Shown here in pieces: positions 8,513-15,902 of a DNA stretch of 64,000 bases. Position 1 is the stretch's first letter, and every line of letters starts with the position of its first letter. Made by a program: the position numbers and the translations under genes. The stretch spans positions 1,178,001 to 1,242,000 of the forward strand of contig NZ_CP016282.1 of assembly GCF_001679725.1 (NCBI RefSeq), in the 5' to 3' direction. The notes under the pieces were generated by a model. It saw nothing but the letters and a program-made list of their open reading frames with translations, searched no databases and had not been told where the DNA came from. This DNA is from Cryobacterium arcticum. GTDB lineage: Bacteria; Actinomycetota; Actinomycetes; Actinomycetales; Microbacteriaceae.

Positions 8513-9537
8513 CGGGTGTGCCCGCCGCCGCGGCGGCTGCCGGCGAGTTTGGCCGCGGTGACGGCCACCATCAGGGCGACGCCGTAGAAGACGTTGGAGA
8601 CCCAGGTCTGCGCGCCGAGCAGCTGCAGGGCGGTGATGCCCACCGTGAGCAGGTAGAGGGCGGCAACGGTGCCGAAGGCGTTGAACCGGCCGACCGCGAT
8701 GGCGGTGGCGCCCAGGAACGCGGCGGCGAACGGCTGCAGCATGTACTGCGAGCCCACGCTCGGGTCCACGGCGCCGAAGTAGCCGATGAAGCAGACGCCG
8801 ATGAAGGAGGCGAGGAGGCCCGACACGACGTAGGCGCCGGTGCGGATGCGGTTGACCGGCACCCCGGACAGTCGGGCGGCGTTGCGGTTGCCGCCGATGA
8901 AGAGGCTGTACCGGCCCAGCGGGGTGCGCTGGTAGACGTACCAGAGCACGATGACCAGGGCCCAGGCATACCAGCTGATCAGCGGGATTCCGAGTAGCTG
9001 GGAGCGGGAGAAGTTGACGAACTCGTCGGGGATGCCCGAGATGATGCGGCTGTTGGTGATCAGGTAGGCGAAGCCCGACAGCGCGGTGAACGAGCCGAGC
9101 GTCGCGACGAACGAGTCAACGCCCACCCGCACCACGAGGAGCGCGTTGATCAGCCCCACGGCCACGCCGAGGCCGAGGCCGACCAGCACGGCCAGGCCGG
9201 AGGGCACGCCCATCTTGGTGAGCTGGGCGACGAGGGCGCCGGTGGCGACCATGGTCTGCGCGACCGACAGGTCGAAGTCGCCCAGCCTCAGCACCACCGT
9301 GGCGGTGAGGCCGAGCAGCAGCACCAGCGACTGCGCGTTCACCATGGTGGTGAACAGGGACATGGTGCGGAACTGGGGGAAGACCGCCATGCAGATGAGC
9401 ACGAGAACCAGCAGGCCGCCCACGAGCGCCCACCGTTCGGTGAAGCCGCCCCAGTTGAAGGGTTGGCGGGCCGGAGCGGTGAAGTCATGCTTCCCGAGGT
9501 CCGGTTCGGAGGTGCGGGTGGGGGTTGCCGTTGTCAT
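8509..9537 (-). CDS. CUT2-type ABC importer permease (RbsC-like)
   Basis: A 342-residue integral membrane permease of the BPD_transp_2 family. After a polar N-terminus of about 35 residues there are roughly nine hydrophobic segments, including ALVGGLLVLVLICMAVF, and the family marker LRLGDFDLSVAQTM (the LxxGxxDLSVG-like motif). I start it at ATG 9537 rather than the upstream in-frame codon because the longer N-terminus is a poor Pro/Arg-rich stretch. The C-terminal end is a short basic tail. It pairs with the adjacent double ATPase and binding lipoprotein to form one importer. Confidence 0.88.
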   Translation of the reverse strand: MTTATPTRTSEPDLGKHDFTAPARQPFNWGGFTERWALVGGLLVLVLICMAVFPQFRTMSLFTTMVNAQSLVLLLGLTATVVLRLGDFDLSVAQTMVATGALVAQLTKMGVPSGLAVLVGLGLGVAVGLINALLVVRVGVDSFVATLGSFTALSGFAYLITNSRIISGIPDEFVNFSRSQLLGIPLISWYAWALVIVLWYVYQRTPLGRYSLFIGGNRNAARLSGVPVNRIRTGAYVVSGLLASFIGVCFIGYFGAVDPSVGSQYMLQPFAAAFLGATAIAVGRFNAFGTVAALYLLTVGITALQLLGAQTWVSNVFYGVALMVAVTAAKLAGSRRGGGHTR

Positions 9538-9608
9538 GGAGTCACCTGTCAGTCCTGGGTGGTGCGCGGTCGTGCGGGGTTCGAAGGGAAAAACTGGAGG
9601 GGCTGGTG

Positions 9609-9640
9609 CCGGGCGGGCCGTGCGCACACGGCCCGCCCGG
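9609..9640 (-). terminator. Intercistronic hairpin between binding protein and permease
   Basis: A perfect 14-bp stem (9609-9622 with 9627-9640) and CGCA loop in the 120-bp gap after the binding-protein stop. On the transcribed strand a short T run follows about 18 nt later, so it is not a clean intrinsic terminator. Such hairpins commonly give more binding protein than membrane subunits by partial termination or by protecting the 3' end. Confidence 0.6.
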
Positions 9641-9657
9641 GGATTTCAGGCTGCGGG

Positions 9658-10806
9658 TCAGCCGGTCCAGGCGTCGGTGAAGGCGGTCTCGTAGTCGACG
9701 TACTCGGGGAAGAGCGCCGCGGCCGAGCCGTCACCGATGGTGGTGGAGTCGATGATGCGGGTCGGGATGACGTAGTCGGGCACCTCGGCGCCCGTGGCGG
9801 CGCGGGCGACGCTGTCGAAGGCGATCCAGCCGATCCAGCTCGTGGTGGGCATGGCGATGGTCATGGCTTGGCCGCTGTTGTCGGCGATCATGGCGAGGTT
9901 GGCTTCGAGGCCGTCGCGGGAGAGCACCTTGGCCGTGGAGTTGGCGGCGCTCATCACCGGTGACACGAACGGTACGGCGCTGTCCCAGACCGGGTAGACG
10001 TAGTTCACGCCCTGGTCCTGCTGCAGCGCGGTCTGCAGCTGGCTGCCGATGTCGGTGCTGACGTTGGCGATGTCCACGTTGAGGGCCTTGAAGCTGCAGT
10101 CCTCGGGGCAGTACTCGTCGAAGACGGATGCGGCGCCGTCGGCCATCTTCTGCCACACCCCGACCGAGCTGGAGTAGAGCGAGACCATGTCGGCCTGGCA
10201 GCCGGAGTCGATCAGGGCCCACTTGGCCGCGGTCTCGCCGTCACCGGTGAAGTCGCTGGTGAGGTTGGTGTACATGCCTTCTGGCACCTCGTCGGTCGGG
10301 TCGCCGTTGAGAGTGTTCTGCACCGGGATGCCCGCGGCGGCGGCCTCGGCCAGGGAACCGGTGACGACAGTGGGGTCGATGCCGACGAGGATGATTCCGG
10401 CCGCGTCCTGGGCGACGGCTTGCGAGATGCCCTCGTTGAACCGGTTGGCCAGGCCCTGGCCGTCGTAGGTCACGAGCTTGACGCCGGCGGCATCCGCTGC
10501 GGCCTGAACGCCCGTGGCCATGTCGGTGGAGAACTGGTTCATCGAGACGGTGATGAACCAGACCGTGCCGCCGGACAGGGCGGCGAGGTCGAGCGGTTCG
10601 GTCGGGGCGACCAGCGCCGTCTCGGCGGTGGCGGCGTCGACGTCGGCCTGAACCGCCGTGACGCACTCCTGCTGGGCGGAGGTGAGGTCTGCCGTGGTGG
10701 TGACGTCCGCCGTCTTGGCGGCGTCGGTGGCCGATGTGCAGCCGACGAGGGCGAGTGAGGCGCCCAACGCGAGGGCTATGCCTGCGGCAGTCTGGGTGAT
10801 CTTCAT
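9658..10806 (-). CDS. Substrate-binding lipoprotein of a CUT2-type ABC importer
   Basis: A 382-residue extracytoplasmic binding protein of the Peripla_BP_4 (ribose/galactose-like) family, and the first gene of the nine-gene operon. The start at ATG 10806 gives a lipoprotein signal with lipobox LVGC (Cys23). The mature part begins with a Thr/Ala linker and then the first domain strand GGTVWFITVSMNQFSTDM; GIILVGIDPTVV and YPVWDSAVPFV are typical ligand-cleft segments. An ATG 19 codons upstream would spoil the signal peptide. A GGAG ribosome site precedes 10806. The ligand is not identifiable; aromatic residues are common in the cleft segments, but I draw no firm conclusion. Confidence 0.88.
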   Translation of the reverse strand: MKITQTAAGIALALGASLALVGCTSATDAAKTADVTTTADLTSAQQECVTAVQADVDAATAETALVAPTEPLDLAALSGGTVWFITVSMNQFSTDMATGVQAAADAAGVKLVTYDGQGLANRFNEGISQAVAQDAAGIILVGIDPTVVTGSLAEAAAAGIPVQNTLNGDPTDEVPEGMYTNLTSDFTGDGETAAKWALIDSGCQADMVSLYSSSVGVWQKMADGAASVFDEYCPEDCSFKALNVDIANVSTDIGSQLQTALQQDQGVNYVYPVWDSAVPFVSPVMSAANSTAKVLSRDGLEANLAMIADNSGQAMTIAMPTTSWIGWIAFDSVARAATGAEVPDYVIPTRIIDSTTIGDGSAAALFPEYVDYETAFTDAWTG

Positions 10807-11080
10807 GCGGAGCTCCAAGGATCGGGGGGAGGGGTGCTGGAGGGGTACGTCAATTCGACGCACCAGCGGTTTCCACCCGATATCGGAAGAGTTAACGCTC
10901 TATTGCGCATCGACCGATTTGTTTCGTCACGCGCATAGCCAGAGAAAATGCTGATCAGGGCGCTCCCGACGGCGCGGTATGCGCGCCGGCCACCCGGGCA
11001 GGCCGAATAACGCCGCCACGAGGCCGCTGGCGGGGCGGGCCTCCAGTGCTCCCGGCCGGGTCGCCGAGTAAGCTGAGCGC
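10807..11080. promoter_or_regulatory. Divergent control region of the monooxygenase operon
   Basis: This 274-bp gap separates the leftward transporter/monooxygenase operon from the rightward ferritin-like gene. It contains an A+T-richer island near 10885-10955, in contrast to the very G+C-rich surroundings, where the operon promoter probably lies. I could not identify a specific operator, and no regulator gene is adjacent on this side. Confidence 0.45.
11069..11074 (+). promoter_or_regulatory. -10 box TAAGCT, leaderless start
   Basis: TAAGCT ends 6 nt before the GTG at 11081, and no ribosome site is present. This is the spacing expected when transcription begins at the start codon. Confidence 0.6.
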
Positions 11081-11782
11081 GTGATCTCGTGGTTAGGTGA
11101 ACGTCCCAAACGGGCAGAGGCGCCCCGGCTGTCGGTCAGGGCTGAACGCCGCGCAACGACGAAGGTCGACATCACCGAACTGGTGCCCGACCTGCTCACC
11201 TATCTCGGCCAGGCCGCGTATTTCGAGCTGGGCATGTTCGAGAGCCTGTCCACGGCCGTGATCACCGCGCCCACCCTCGCCGCGAAGGAAGGCCTCAGCC
11301 TGGCCGCCGGTCGCGCGCTGTCGAAGCACCACGGCCTGATCGAGGAGATCCGCCGCCGGGACGGCGAACCGGCCACGGTGATGGGCCCGTTCGTTCCCGC
11401 GCTCGACCGCTTCCGCACGGCCACGGGCGGAGAGGACTGGCCGGAGCTTCTGCTCAGCTGCTACCTCACCGGTGGTCTGCTCGACGATTTCTTCATCCGA
11501 CTCTCCGACGCCCTGCCCGGCGATGTGGGGCCGCGGATCGCCCACCTGCTCGGTGAGCACGGCGGCGCCGACGTTCTCGTGCACGAGCTGTCCGCGGCCA
11601 TCGCCGCGCAGCCCGCGCTGGAGTCTCGCCTGGCCATGTGGGGGCGGCGGCTGGTGGGGGACACCCTGCTCGTGGCCAGGTCCGCCATGGCCGTGAGTCA
11701 GGATTCTCGCATCGAACCGGTCTTCACCGAACTGATCGCCGCGCACACCCGCCGCATGGACGGCCTGGGCCTCACCGCCTGA
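11081..11782 (+). CDS. Ferritin-like fold protein (MiaE-like, MiaE_2 family)
   Basis: A 233-residue all-helical protein of the actinobacterial ferritin-like group that is named after the tRNA hydroxylase MiaE. Candidate metal-ligand segments are AYFELGMFESL, ALSKHHGLIEEI and ADVLVHEL, each with Glu or His on a helix as in di-iron carboxylate proteins. The real substrate in actinobacteria is not established, so the tRNA role should not be assumed. GTG 11081 is chosen because a TAAGCT -10 box lies 6 nt upstream. The gene converges on the DUF3107 pair, with a bidirectional terminator between. In many actinobacteria this protein and DUF3107 are found close together. Confidence 0.75.
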   Translation: MISWLGERPKRAEAPRLSVRAERRATTKVDITELVPDLLTYLGQAAYFELGMFESLSTAVITAPTLAAKEGLSLAAGRALSKHHGLIEEIRRRDGEPATVMGPFVPALDRFRTATGGEDWPELLLSCYLTGGLLDDFFIRLSDALPGDVGPRIAHLLGEHGGADVLVHELSAAIAAQPALESRLAMWGRRLVGDTLLVARSAMAVSQDSRIEPVFTELIAAHTRRMDGLGLTA

Positions 11783-11808
11783 AGTGCCGGCCGGCGCCGC
11801 ACACACAG

Positions 11809-11839
11809 AAACGCCCCCATCGGGCCGATGGGGGCGTTT
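11809..11839. terminator. Bidirectional terminator between convergent genes
   Basis: A perfect 15-bp inverted repeat (11809-11823 with 11825-11839) with AAACG at one end and CGTTT at the other, so each strand has a G+C stem ending in a T run. It sits between the ferritin-like gene and the convergent small membrane-protein gene. Confidence 0.85.
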
Positions 11840-11864
11840 CCTGTTCGTCTGGCTGCCTGTCGCT

Positions 11865-12167
11865 CTAAGCCGGGAGCCCGGTCTTGCTGATTCTGTGCAG
11901 GACCTCCAGGTCGGCGGCCTCGCGGCGACGACCGATGACCACGTCGACCACGACGGATGCCACGGCGGCGGCCGCGAACGACACCCACCAGATCCAGCCG
12001 CCGTCCCAGGCCCAGCCGAGCCAGGTCAGTGCGACCCAGGCCAGGCTGGCGACGCCCGTCCCCACGGCCGGCACAAGCACTGAACCGTGAGTGTGGCGGC
12101 GGGGCAGCGCGTACCGTGCGGCGAGGCCGAGGATCGCACCGCCGAGGGCGACGAAGAGGAGTTCCAT
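11865..12167 (-). CDS. Small membrane protein, function unknown
   Basis: A 100-residue protein with about three hydrophobic segments: MELLFVALGGAILGLAAR, then a segment around VLVPAVGTGVASLAWVALTW, then WWVSFAAAAVASVVVDVVIG. It ends in a short charged tail. I do not recognise the family. ATG 12167 lies 6 bp after the stop of the DUF3107 gene, so the two are probably co-transcribed. No export or catalytic motif is visible. Confidence 0.6.
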   Translation of the reverse strand: MELLFVALGGAILGLAARYALPRRHTHGSVLVPAVGTGVASLAWVALTWLGWAWDGGWIWWVSFAAAAVASVVVDVVIGRRREAADLEVLHRISKTGLPA

Positions 12168-12173
12168 GGAAGG

Positions 12174-12398
12174 TTAGGCCACGAAGCCGACGCGGCGGGA
12201 CTCCTCGGAGCCCAGCTCGACATAGGCCAGTCCGATGGTCGGGACGATGTATACGCGGCCCTTCTTGTCGCTGAGCTTGAGGTAGCCGGTCTGCCCGGCG
12301 AGAGCGGCTGCGACGGTCTCTTCGACCTCGTTGGCCGGCTGAGTCGTCTCGAAACTGATCTCCCGGGGGGAGTTGAAGATACCAATGCGGATGTCCAC
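12174..12398 (-). CDS. DUF3107 family protein
   Basis: A 74-residue protein of the actinobacterial DUF3107 family. It begins MDIRIGIFNSPREISFETTQ and ends YVELGSEESRRVGFVA, which is the normal pattern and length. Function is unknown; the family is nearly universal in actinobacteria. The start is GTG 12398 with GAAAGG 8 nt upstream. It is divergent from adnA with a gap of 96 bp. Confidence 0.85.
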   Translation of the reverse strand: MDIRIGIFNSPREISFETTQPANEVEETVAAALAGQTGYLKLSDKKGRVYIVPTIGLAYVELGSEESRRVGFVA

Positions 12399-12482
12399 GG
12401 ATGCGCCTTTCGGTTGCCTACCCGCTCAGATTACGACATGCCCGCCGGTCGGCCCGCCACGTTCACTGTCGGCGCAACCCGT

Positions 12483-12488
12483 TACCGT
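12483..12488 (+). promoter_or_regulatory. -10 box TACCGT, leaderless start of adnA
   Basis: TACCGT ends 6 nt before GTG 12495, with no ribosome site between. An ATG follows directly at 12498. Confidence 0.5.
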
Positions 12489-12494
12489 TGGACC

Positions 12495-15400
12495 GTGATG
12501 AACCCGGTGACCGAAGTAGAGCCAGCCGCCCAGGTGCGGGCGGGCGACAACGCCGCCGACCGGCCGCCGCTAGACCTGGATCCCTCCCAGCAGGCCGTGC
12601 TCGAGCTGCCGGATGGCCGTTCGGCCGCCGTCATCGGCGCGCCCGGCTCTGGCAAGACCCGCACCCTCGTGGAATTCGTCGCAGACCGCGTGCTCCGCCT
12701 GGGCATCAGCCCCAGCGAGGTGCTGGTTCTCGTGCCCACCCGCACCGGCGCCACGGCGCTGCGGGACCGGTTGGCCCTGCGCCTGCGGGTGCCCACGAAC
12801 GGTCCGTTGGCCCGCACCGCGAACTCTGTGGCCTTCCAGATCGTGCGGGACGCCGAGGTGGCGGCCGGACACACCAGCCCGACATTGCTCACCGGTGGCG
12901 AGCAGGACCAGATCATCGCCGAGATCCTGCAGGGCGACATCCTGGAGGGCACCGGGCCGGCCTGGCCGAGCCCGCTCGACGCCGAGGTCAGGGGCCTGCG
13001 CGGTTTCCGCACCGAGCTTCGCGACCTGATGATGCGCGCCGTGGAATACGGTGTCACGCCCGAACGGCTGAGTCGCCTGGCCGCCGACACCGAACGACCG
13101 GAGTGGGCCGCTGCGGCCCAGTTCATCACGGGGTACCAGGAGGTCAAGGACCAGAGCCGCCCAGGCCAGTTCGACTCCACCGAGCTCGTGCAGTTCGCCG
13201 CGGCGATCGTGCAGGCCGCCCCGCGGACCCTCCCGCGGAACGGAGCAGTGCGATCCGCCTCGGCCACCGCTGTGAGCGCCGGCAACCCACTCGGTCCGCT
13301 CGGCGATCTCCGGCTGATCGTGCTCGACGACGCCCAGGAGGCCACCCAGTCCACGCTGGCGCTGCTGGCCCAGTTCGCCGCCCGCGGCGTCACCGTCGTC
13401 GCGTTCGGCGATCCCGACCTCAGCACCGGGTCGTTCCGCGGCGCCCACCCGGACGCCCTCGGCCGCCTCGCCCACTACCTGGGCCTGCCCGACGTGGCCA
13501 CGCTCACCCTCGACACCGTGCACCGGCACGGCCCCGAGTTGCGCGCGGTGATCCGCGAGTTCACCGGCCGGATCGGCGCCGCCGCCGCCGGAACCCAGCG
13601 GGCCGCCGGAACCGTCGTCGGTGCCGCAGCCACAGGGACGGACGAGGCCACAGGGACGGACGAGGGCACCGGGCCGGACACCACGGCAGCGGGGACCGAC
13701 GCCGCCGGCGGGATGGTGCAGACCGTCGTCACCGCGAGCCCGGCCGACCAGCTCGCCGTGATCGCCCGCCGGTTGCGCGAACGGCACGTGCTCGATGGGG
13801 TGCCCTGGGGGCGGATGGCCGTGATCGTGCGCACCGGCGCACTGGTGCCCGCCCTGTCCAAGGGGCTGGCCGCCCTCGAGGTGCCCACCCAGGTGGCCGC
13901 CTCCCAGGCGGCGCTCCGCGACGAACCGGCCGTGCGCGCGTTCATCCTGGCCCTCGATGTGACCCTCGGGCGCCGCCCGCTCGACGCCGATGCCGCCGTC
14001 GACCTGCTGCGCGGCCCGCTCGGGGGCCTCGACCCGATCACCCTGCGGCGGCTGCGCGCCGCGCTGCGCCAACAGGAGCTGAGCGAGCCGGAGCCTGGCG
14101 ACCCCGAGGGGACCCACGACCCGGCCCACGTTGCCCATCCCGCGCGCACCGCCGACGAACTCCTGGTGGAGGTCTTCACCAACCCGGCGCTGCTGGAGAG
14201 CATCGACAACCGCACCGCCCGGCGGGCCGCCTCCTGCGCCAAGAACCTGCGGCAGACCCGCACGGCGTTCGCGGCCGGCGCCACCATCGAAGAGCTCCTC
14301 TGGGGGCTCTGGCAGCGCAGCGGACTCGCCCCCGCCTGGGCGGAGCAGTCCACCGGTACCGGCATCGACGCCGACGAGGCCAATCACAACCTCGACGCGG
14401 TCGTGGCCCTGTTCTCCGCCGCCCAGCGCTTCGTCGAGCGCACCCCCGCCGCCCCGCCCGTGCTCTTCGTGGAGCACCTCGTCGACACCGACGTGCCCGA
14501 AGACACCCTCGCGCCGCGGGCGACGGCGGAGTCGGTGCTCGTCTCCACCCCCAGCGGCACCATCGGCCGGGACTACGACGTCGTGGTGCTCGCCGGGGTG
14601 CAGGAGAACGTCTGGCCCGACCTGCGCATCCGCGGCTCGCTGCTCGGCGCCGGCGACCTCGCCCTGCTCGCCGCGGGGGAGCAGCCCGACCCGGCCGGTG
14701 CCCGCACCAGCGTGCTGCACGACGAGCTGCGCATGTTCGCCCAGGCCGCCTCCCGCAGCACCACCGAACTGCTCGTGACGGCCGTCGACAACGACGAGAA
14801 CCAGCCGTCGGCGTTCCTCAGGCTGCTGCCCGAACCGGACCCCGCACCGCTCACCCGCTACCCGCTGTCGCTGCGCGGCCTGGTCGGTCGCCTGCGCCGC
14901 GACCTCACCCAGACCCTCCGACCCCGGCTGTCGCCGGCGGCCGACCCGGTCGGCGCGCTGCCCGCTGTACTGCCGGCCCGGGCCACGGATGCCGCGGCCA
15001 CGCTCGCCCGCCTCGCCCGCGAGAAGGTGCCCGGCGCCTCACCCGAGGAATGGTACGGACTGCGAGAGGCCAGCACCGTGCGCCCGCTCAACGATCCGGA
15101 GGCCGGCGACGGCCCGGTGCGGGTCTCACCGTCGCGCATGTCGGCGTTCGAGACCTGTCCGTTGCACTGGCTGATCGGCCAGATCGGCGGCGGCGACTCG
15201 AGCACCGCGGCCAACCTCGGCACCATCATCCACAAGGTCATGGAAGACGCCACCGACCCGGCCGGCGCGGACGATCCGGCCCTGATCACCGCGGACGCCC
15301 TCTGGGCCGGCGTGGAGGCCCGCTGGGGTGAGCTCGTCTTCGACGCCGACTGGCAGTCCAGGGTGCAGAAGACCCAGGCCCGCGAGCTCACCGACCGCCT

Positions 15401-15902
15401 CGCCGCCTACCTCGGCGACGGGGCCCGCGACGGCACCCGGCTGCTGAGCGCCGAGGGCCGCTTCCAACTGGACCTGGACGGTGCCGTGCTCTCCGGCACC
15501 ATCGACCGGGTGGAACGGCTCCCGGACGGACGCGCCGTCATCGTCGACCTCAAGACCGGCAAGGGCGACCCGACCAGCGACACCGGCGTCGCCGAACACC
15601 CGCAGCTCGGCGCTTACCAGCTGGCCTTTGCGGCCGGCGTCATCGACGGCCTGGAACCGGGTATGGAGCTCGCCGGTGCACGCCTGGTGATCGTGTCCTC
15701 CGGAACCCAGAAGCAGAACTACCGCAACCCCACCCAGCCGGCCTTCACACCCGACGAAATCGCGGCCTTCAGCACGCGGGTTACCGACGACGCCGCCGGA
15801 ATGGGCGGCGCCACCTTCGTGGCCGAGATCGCCGACCACTGCCTCGACCCCCGCTCCTACGGCTCGTGCCGTATCCACGTCATCAAGCAGGTCAGCTCAT
15901 GA
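12495..15902 (+). CDS. adnA: Helicase-nuclease subunit AdnA
   Basis: A 1135-residue subunit of the AdnAB double-strand-break resection machine. An N-terminal UvrD-like motor (Walker A GAPGSGKT at about 47-54) is followed by a C-terminal RecB-type nuclease (VIVDLKTGKG at about 1013, with Asp and Lys of the PD-(D/E)xK site; cysteines in FETCPL and YGSCRIH). The motor looks degenerate: Walker B reads LIVLDDAQE instead of DExQ, and the motif V region reads STPSGTIGRDYD. This fits the known division of labour in which AdnB is the leading motor. A Gly/Ala/Thr-rich insert near 13580-13710 contains an 18-bp duplication. The frame is open upstream, but GTG 12495 with its -10 box fits best. The stop overlaps the adnB start by 4 bp. 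Confidence 0.88.
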   Translation: MMNPVTEVEPAAQVRAGDNAADRPPLDLDPSQQAVLELPDGRSAAVIGAPGSGKTRTLVEFVADRVLRLGISPSEVLVLVPTRTGATALRDRLALRLRVPTNGPLARTANSVAFQIVRDAEVAAGHTSPTLLTGGEQDQIIAEILQGDILEGTGPAWPSPLDAEVRGLRGFRTELRDLMMRAVEYGVTPERLSRLAADTERPEWAAAAQFITGYQEVKDQSRPGQFDSTELVQFAAAIVQAAPRTLPRNGAVRSASATAVSAGNPLGPLGDLRLIVLDDAQEATQSTLALLAQFAARGVTVVAFGDPDLSTGSFRGAHPDALGRLAHYLGLPDVATLTLDTVHRHGPELRAVIREFTGRIGAAAAGTQRAAGTVVGAAATGTDEATGTDEGTGPDTTAAGTDAAGGMVQTVVTASPADQLAVIARRLRERHVLDGVPWGRMAVIVRTGALVPALSKGLAALEVPTQVAASQAALRDEPAVRAFILALDVTLGRRPLDADAAVDLLRGPLGGLDPITLRRLRAALRQQELSEPEPGDPEGTHDPAHVAHPARTADELLVEVFTNPALLESIDNRTARRAASCAKNLRQTRTAFAAGATIEELLWGLWQRSGLAPAWAEQSTGTGIDADEANHNLDAVVALFSAAQRFVERTPAAPPVLFVEHLVDTDVPEDTLAPRATAESVLVSTPSGTIGRDYDVVVLAGVQENVWPDLRIRGSLLGAGDLALLAAGEQPDPAGARTSVLHDELRMFAQAASRSTTELLVTAVDNDENQPSAFLRLLPEPDPAPLTRYPLSLRGLVGRLRRDLTQTLRPRLSPAADPVGALPAVLPARATDAAATLARLAREKVPGASPEEWYGLREASTVRPLNDPEAGDGPVRVSPSRMSAFETCPLHWLIGQIGGGDSSTAANLGTIIHKVMEDATDPAGADDPALITADALWAGVEARWGELVFDADWQSRVQKTQARELTDRLAAYLGDGARDGTRLLSAEGRFQLDLDGAVLSGTIDRVERLPDGRAVIVDLKTGKGDPTSDTGVAEHPQLGAYQLAFAAGVIDGLEPGMELAGARLVIVSSGTQKQNYRNPTQPAFTPDEIAAFSTRVTDDAAGMGGATFVAEIADHCLDPRSYGSCRIHVIKQVSS
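13631..13665. repeat. 18-bp in-frame duplication in adnA
   Basis: Two copies of cacagggacggacgagg start 18 bp apart (13631 and 13649). They lie in the low-complexity Thr/Asp/Gly linker of AdnA and keep the frame. Confidence 0.75.

Noticed and set aside
10927..11199. Minus-strand open frame of 90 codons in the gap before the ferritin-like gene
   Set aside because: It overlaps the start of the ferritin-like gene antisense, has no ribosome site or recognisable motif, and sits in a likely promoter region.
12087..12494. Upstream part of the adnA frame as extra coding sequence
   Set aside because: It is antisense to the DUF3107 and membrane-protein genes, and a -10 box places the start at 12495.
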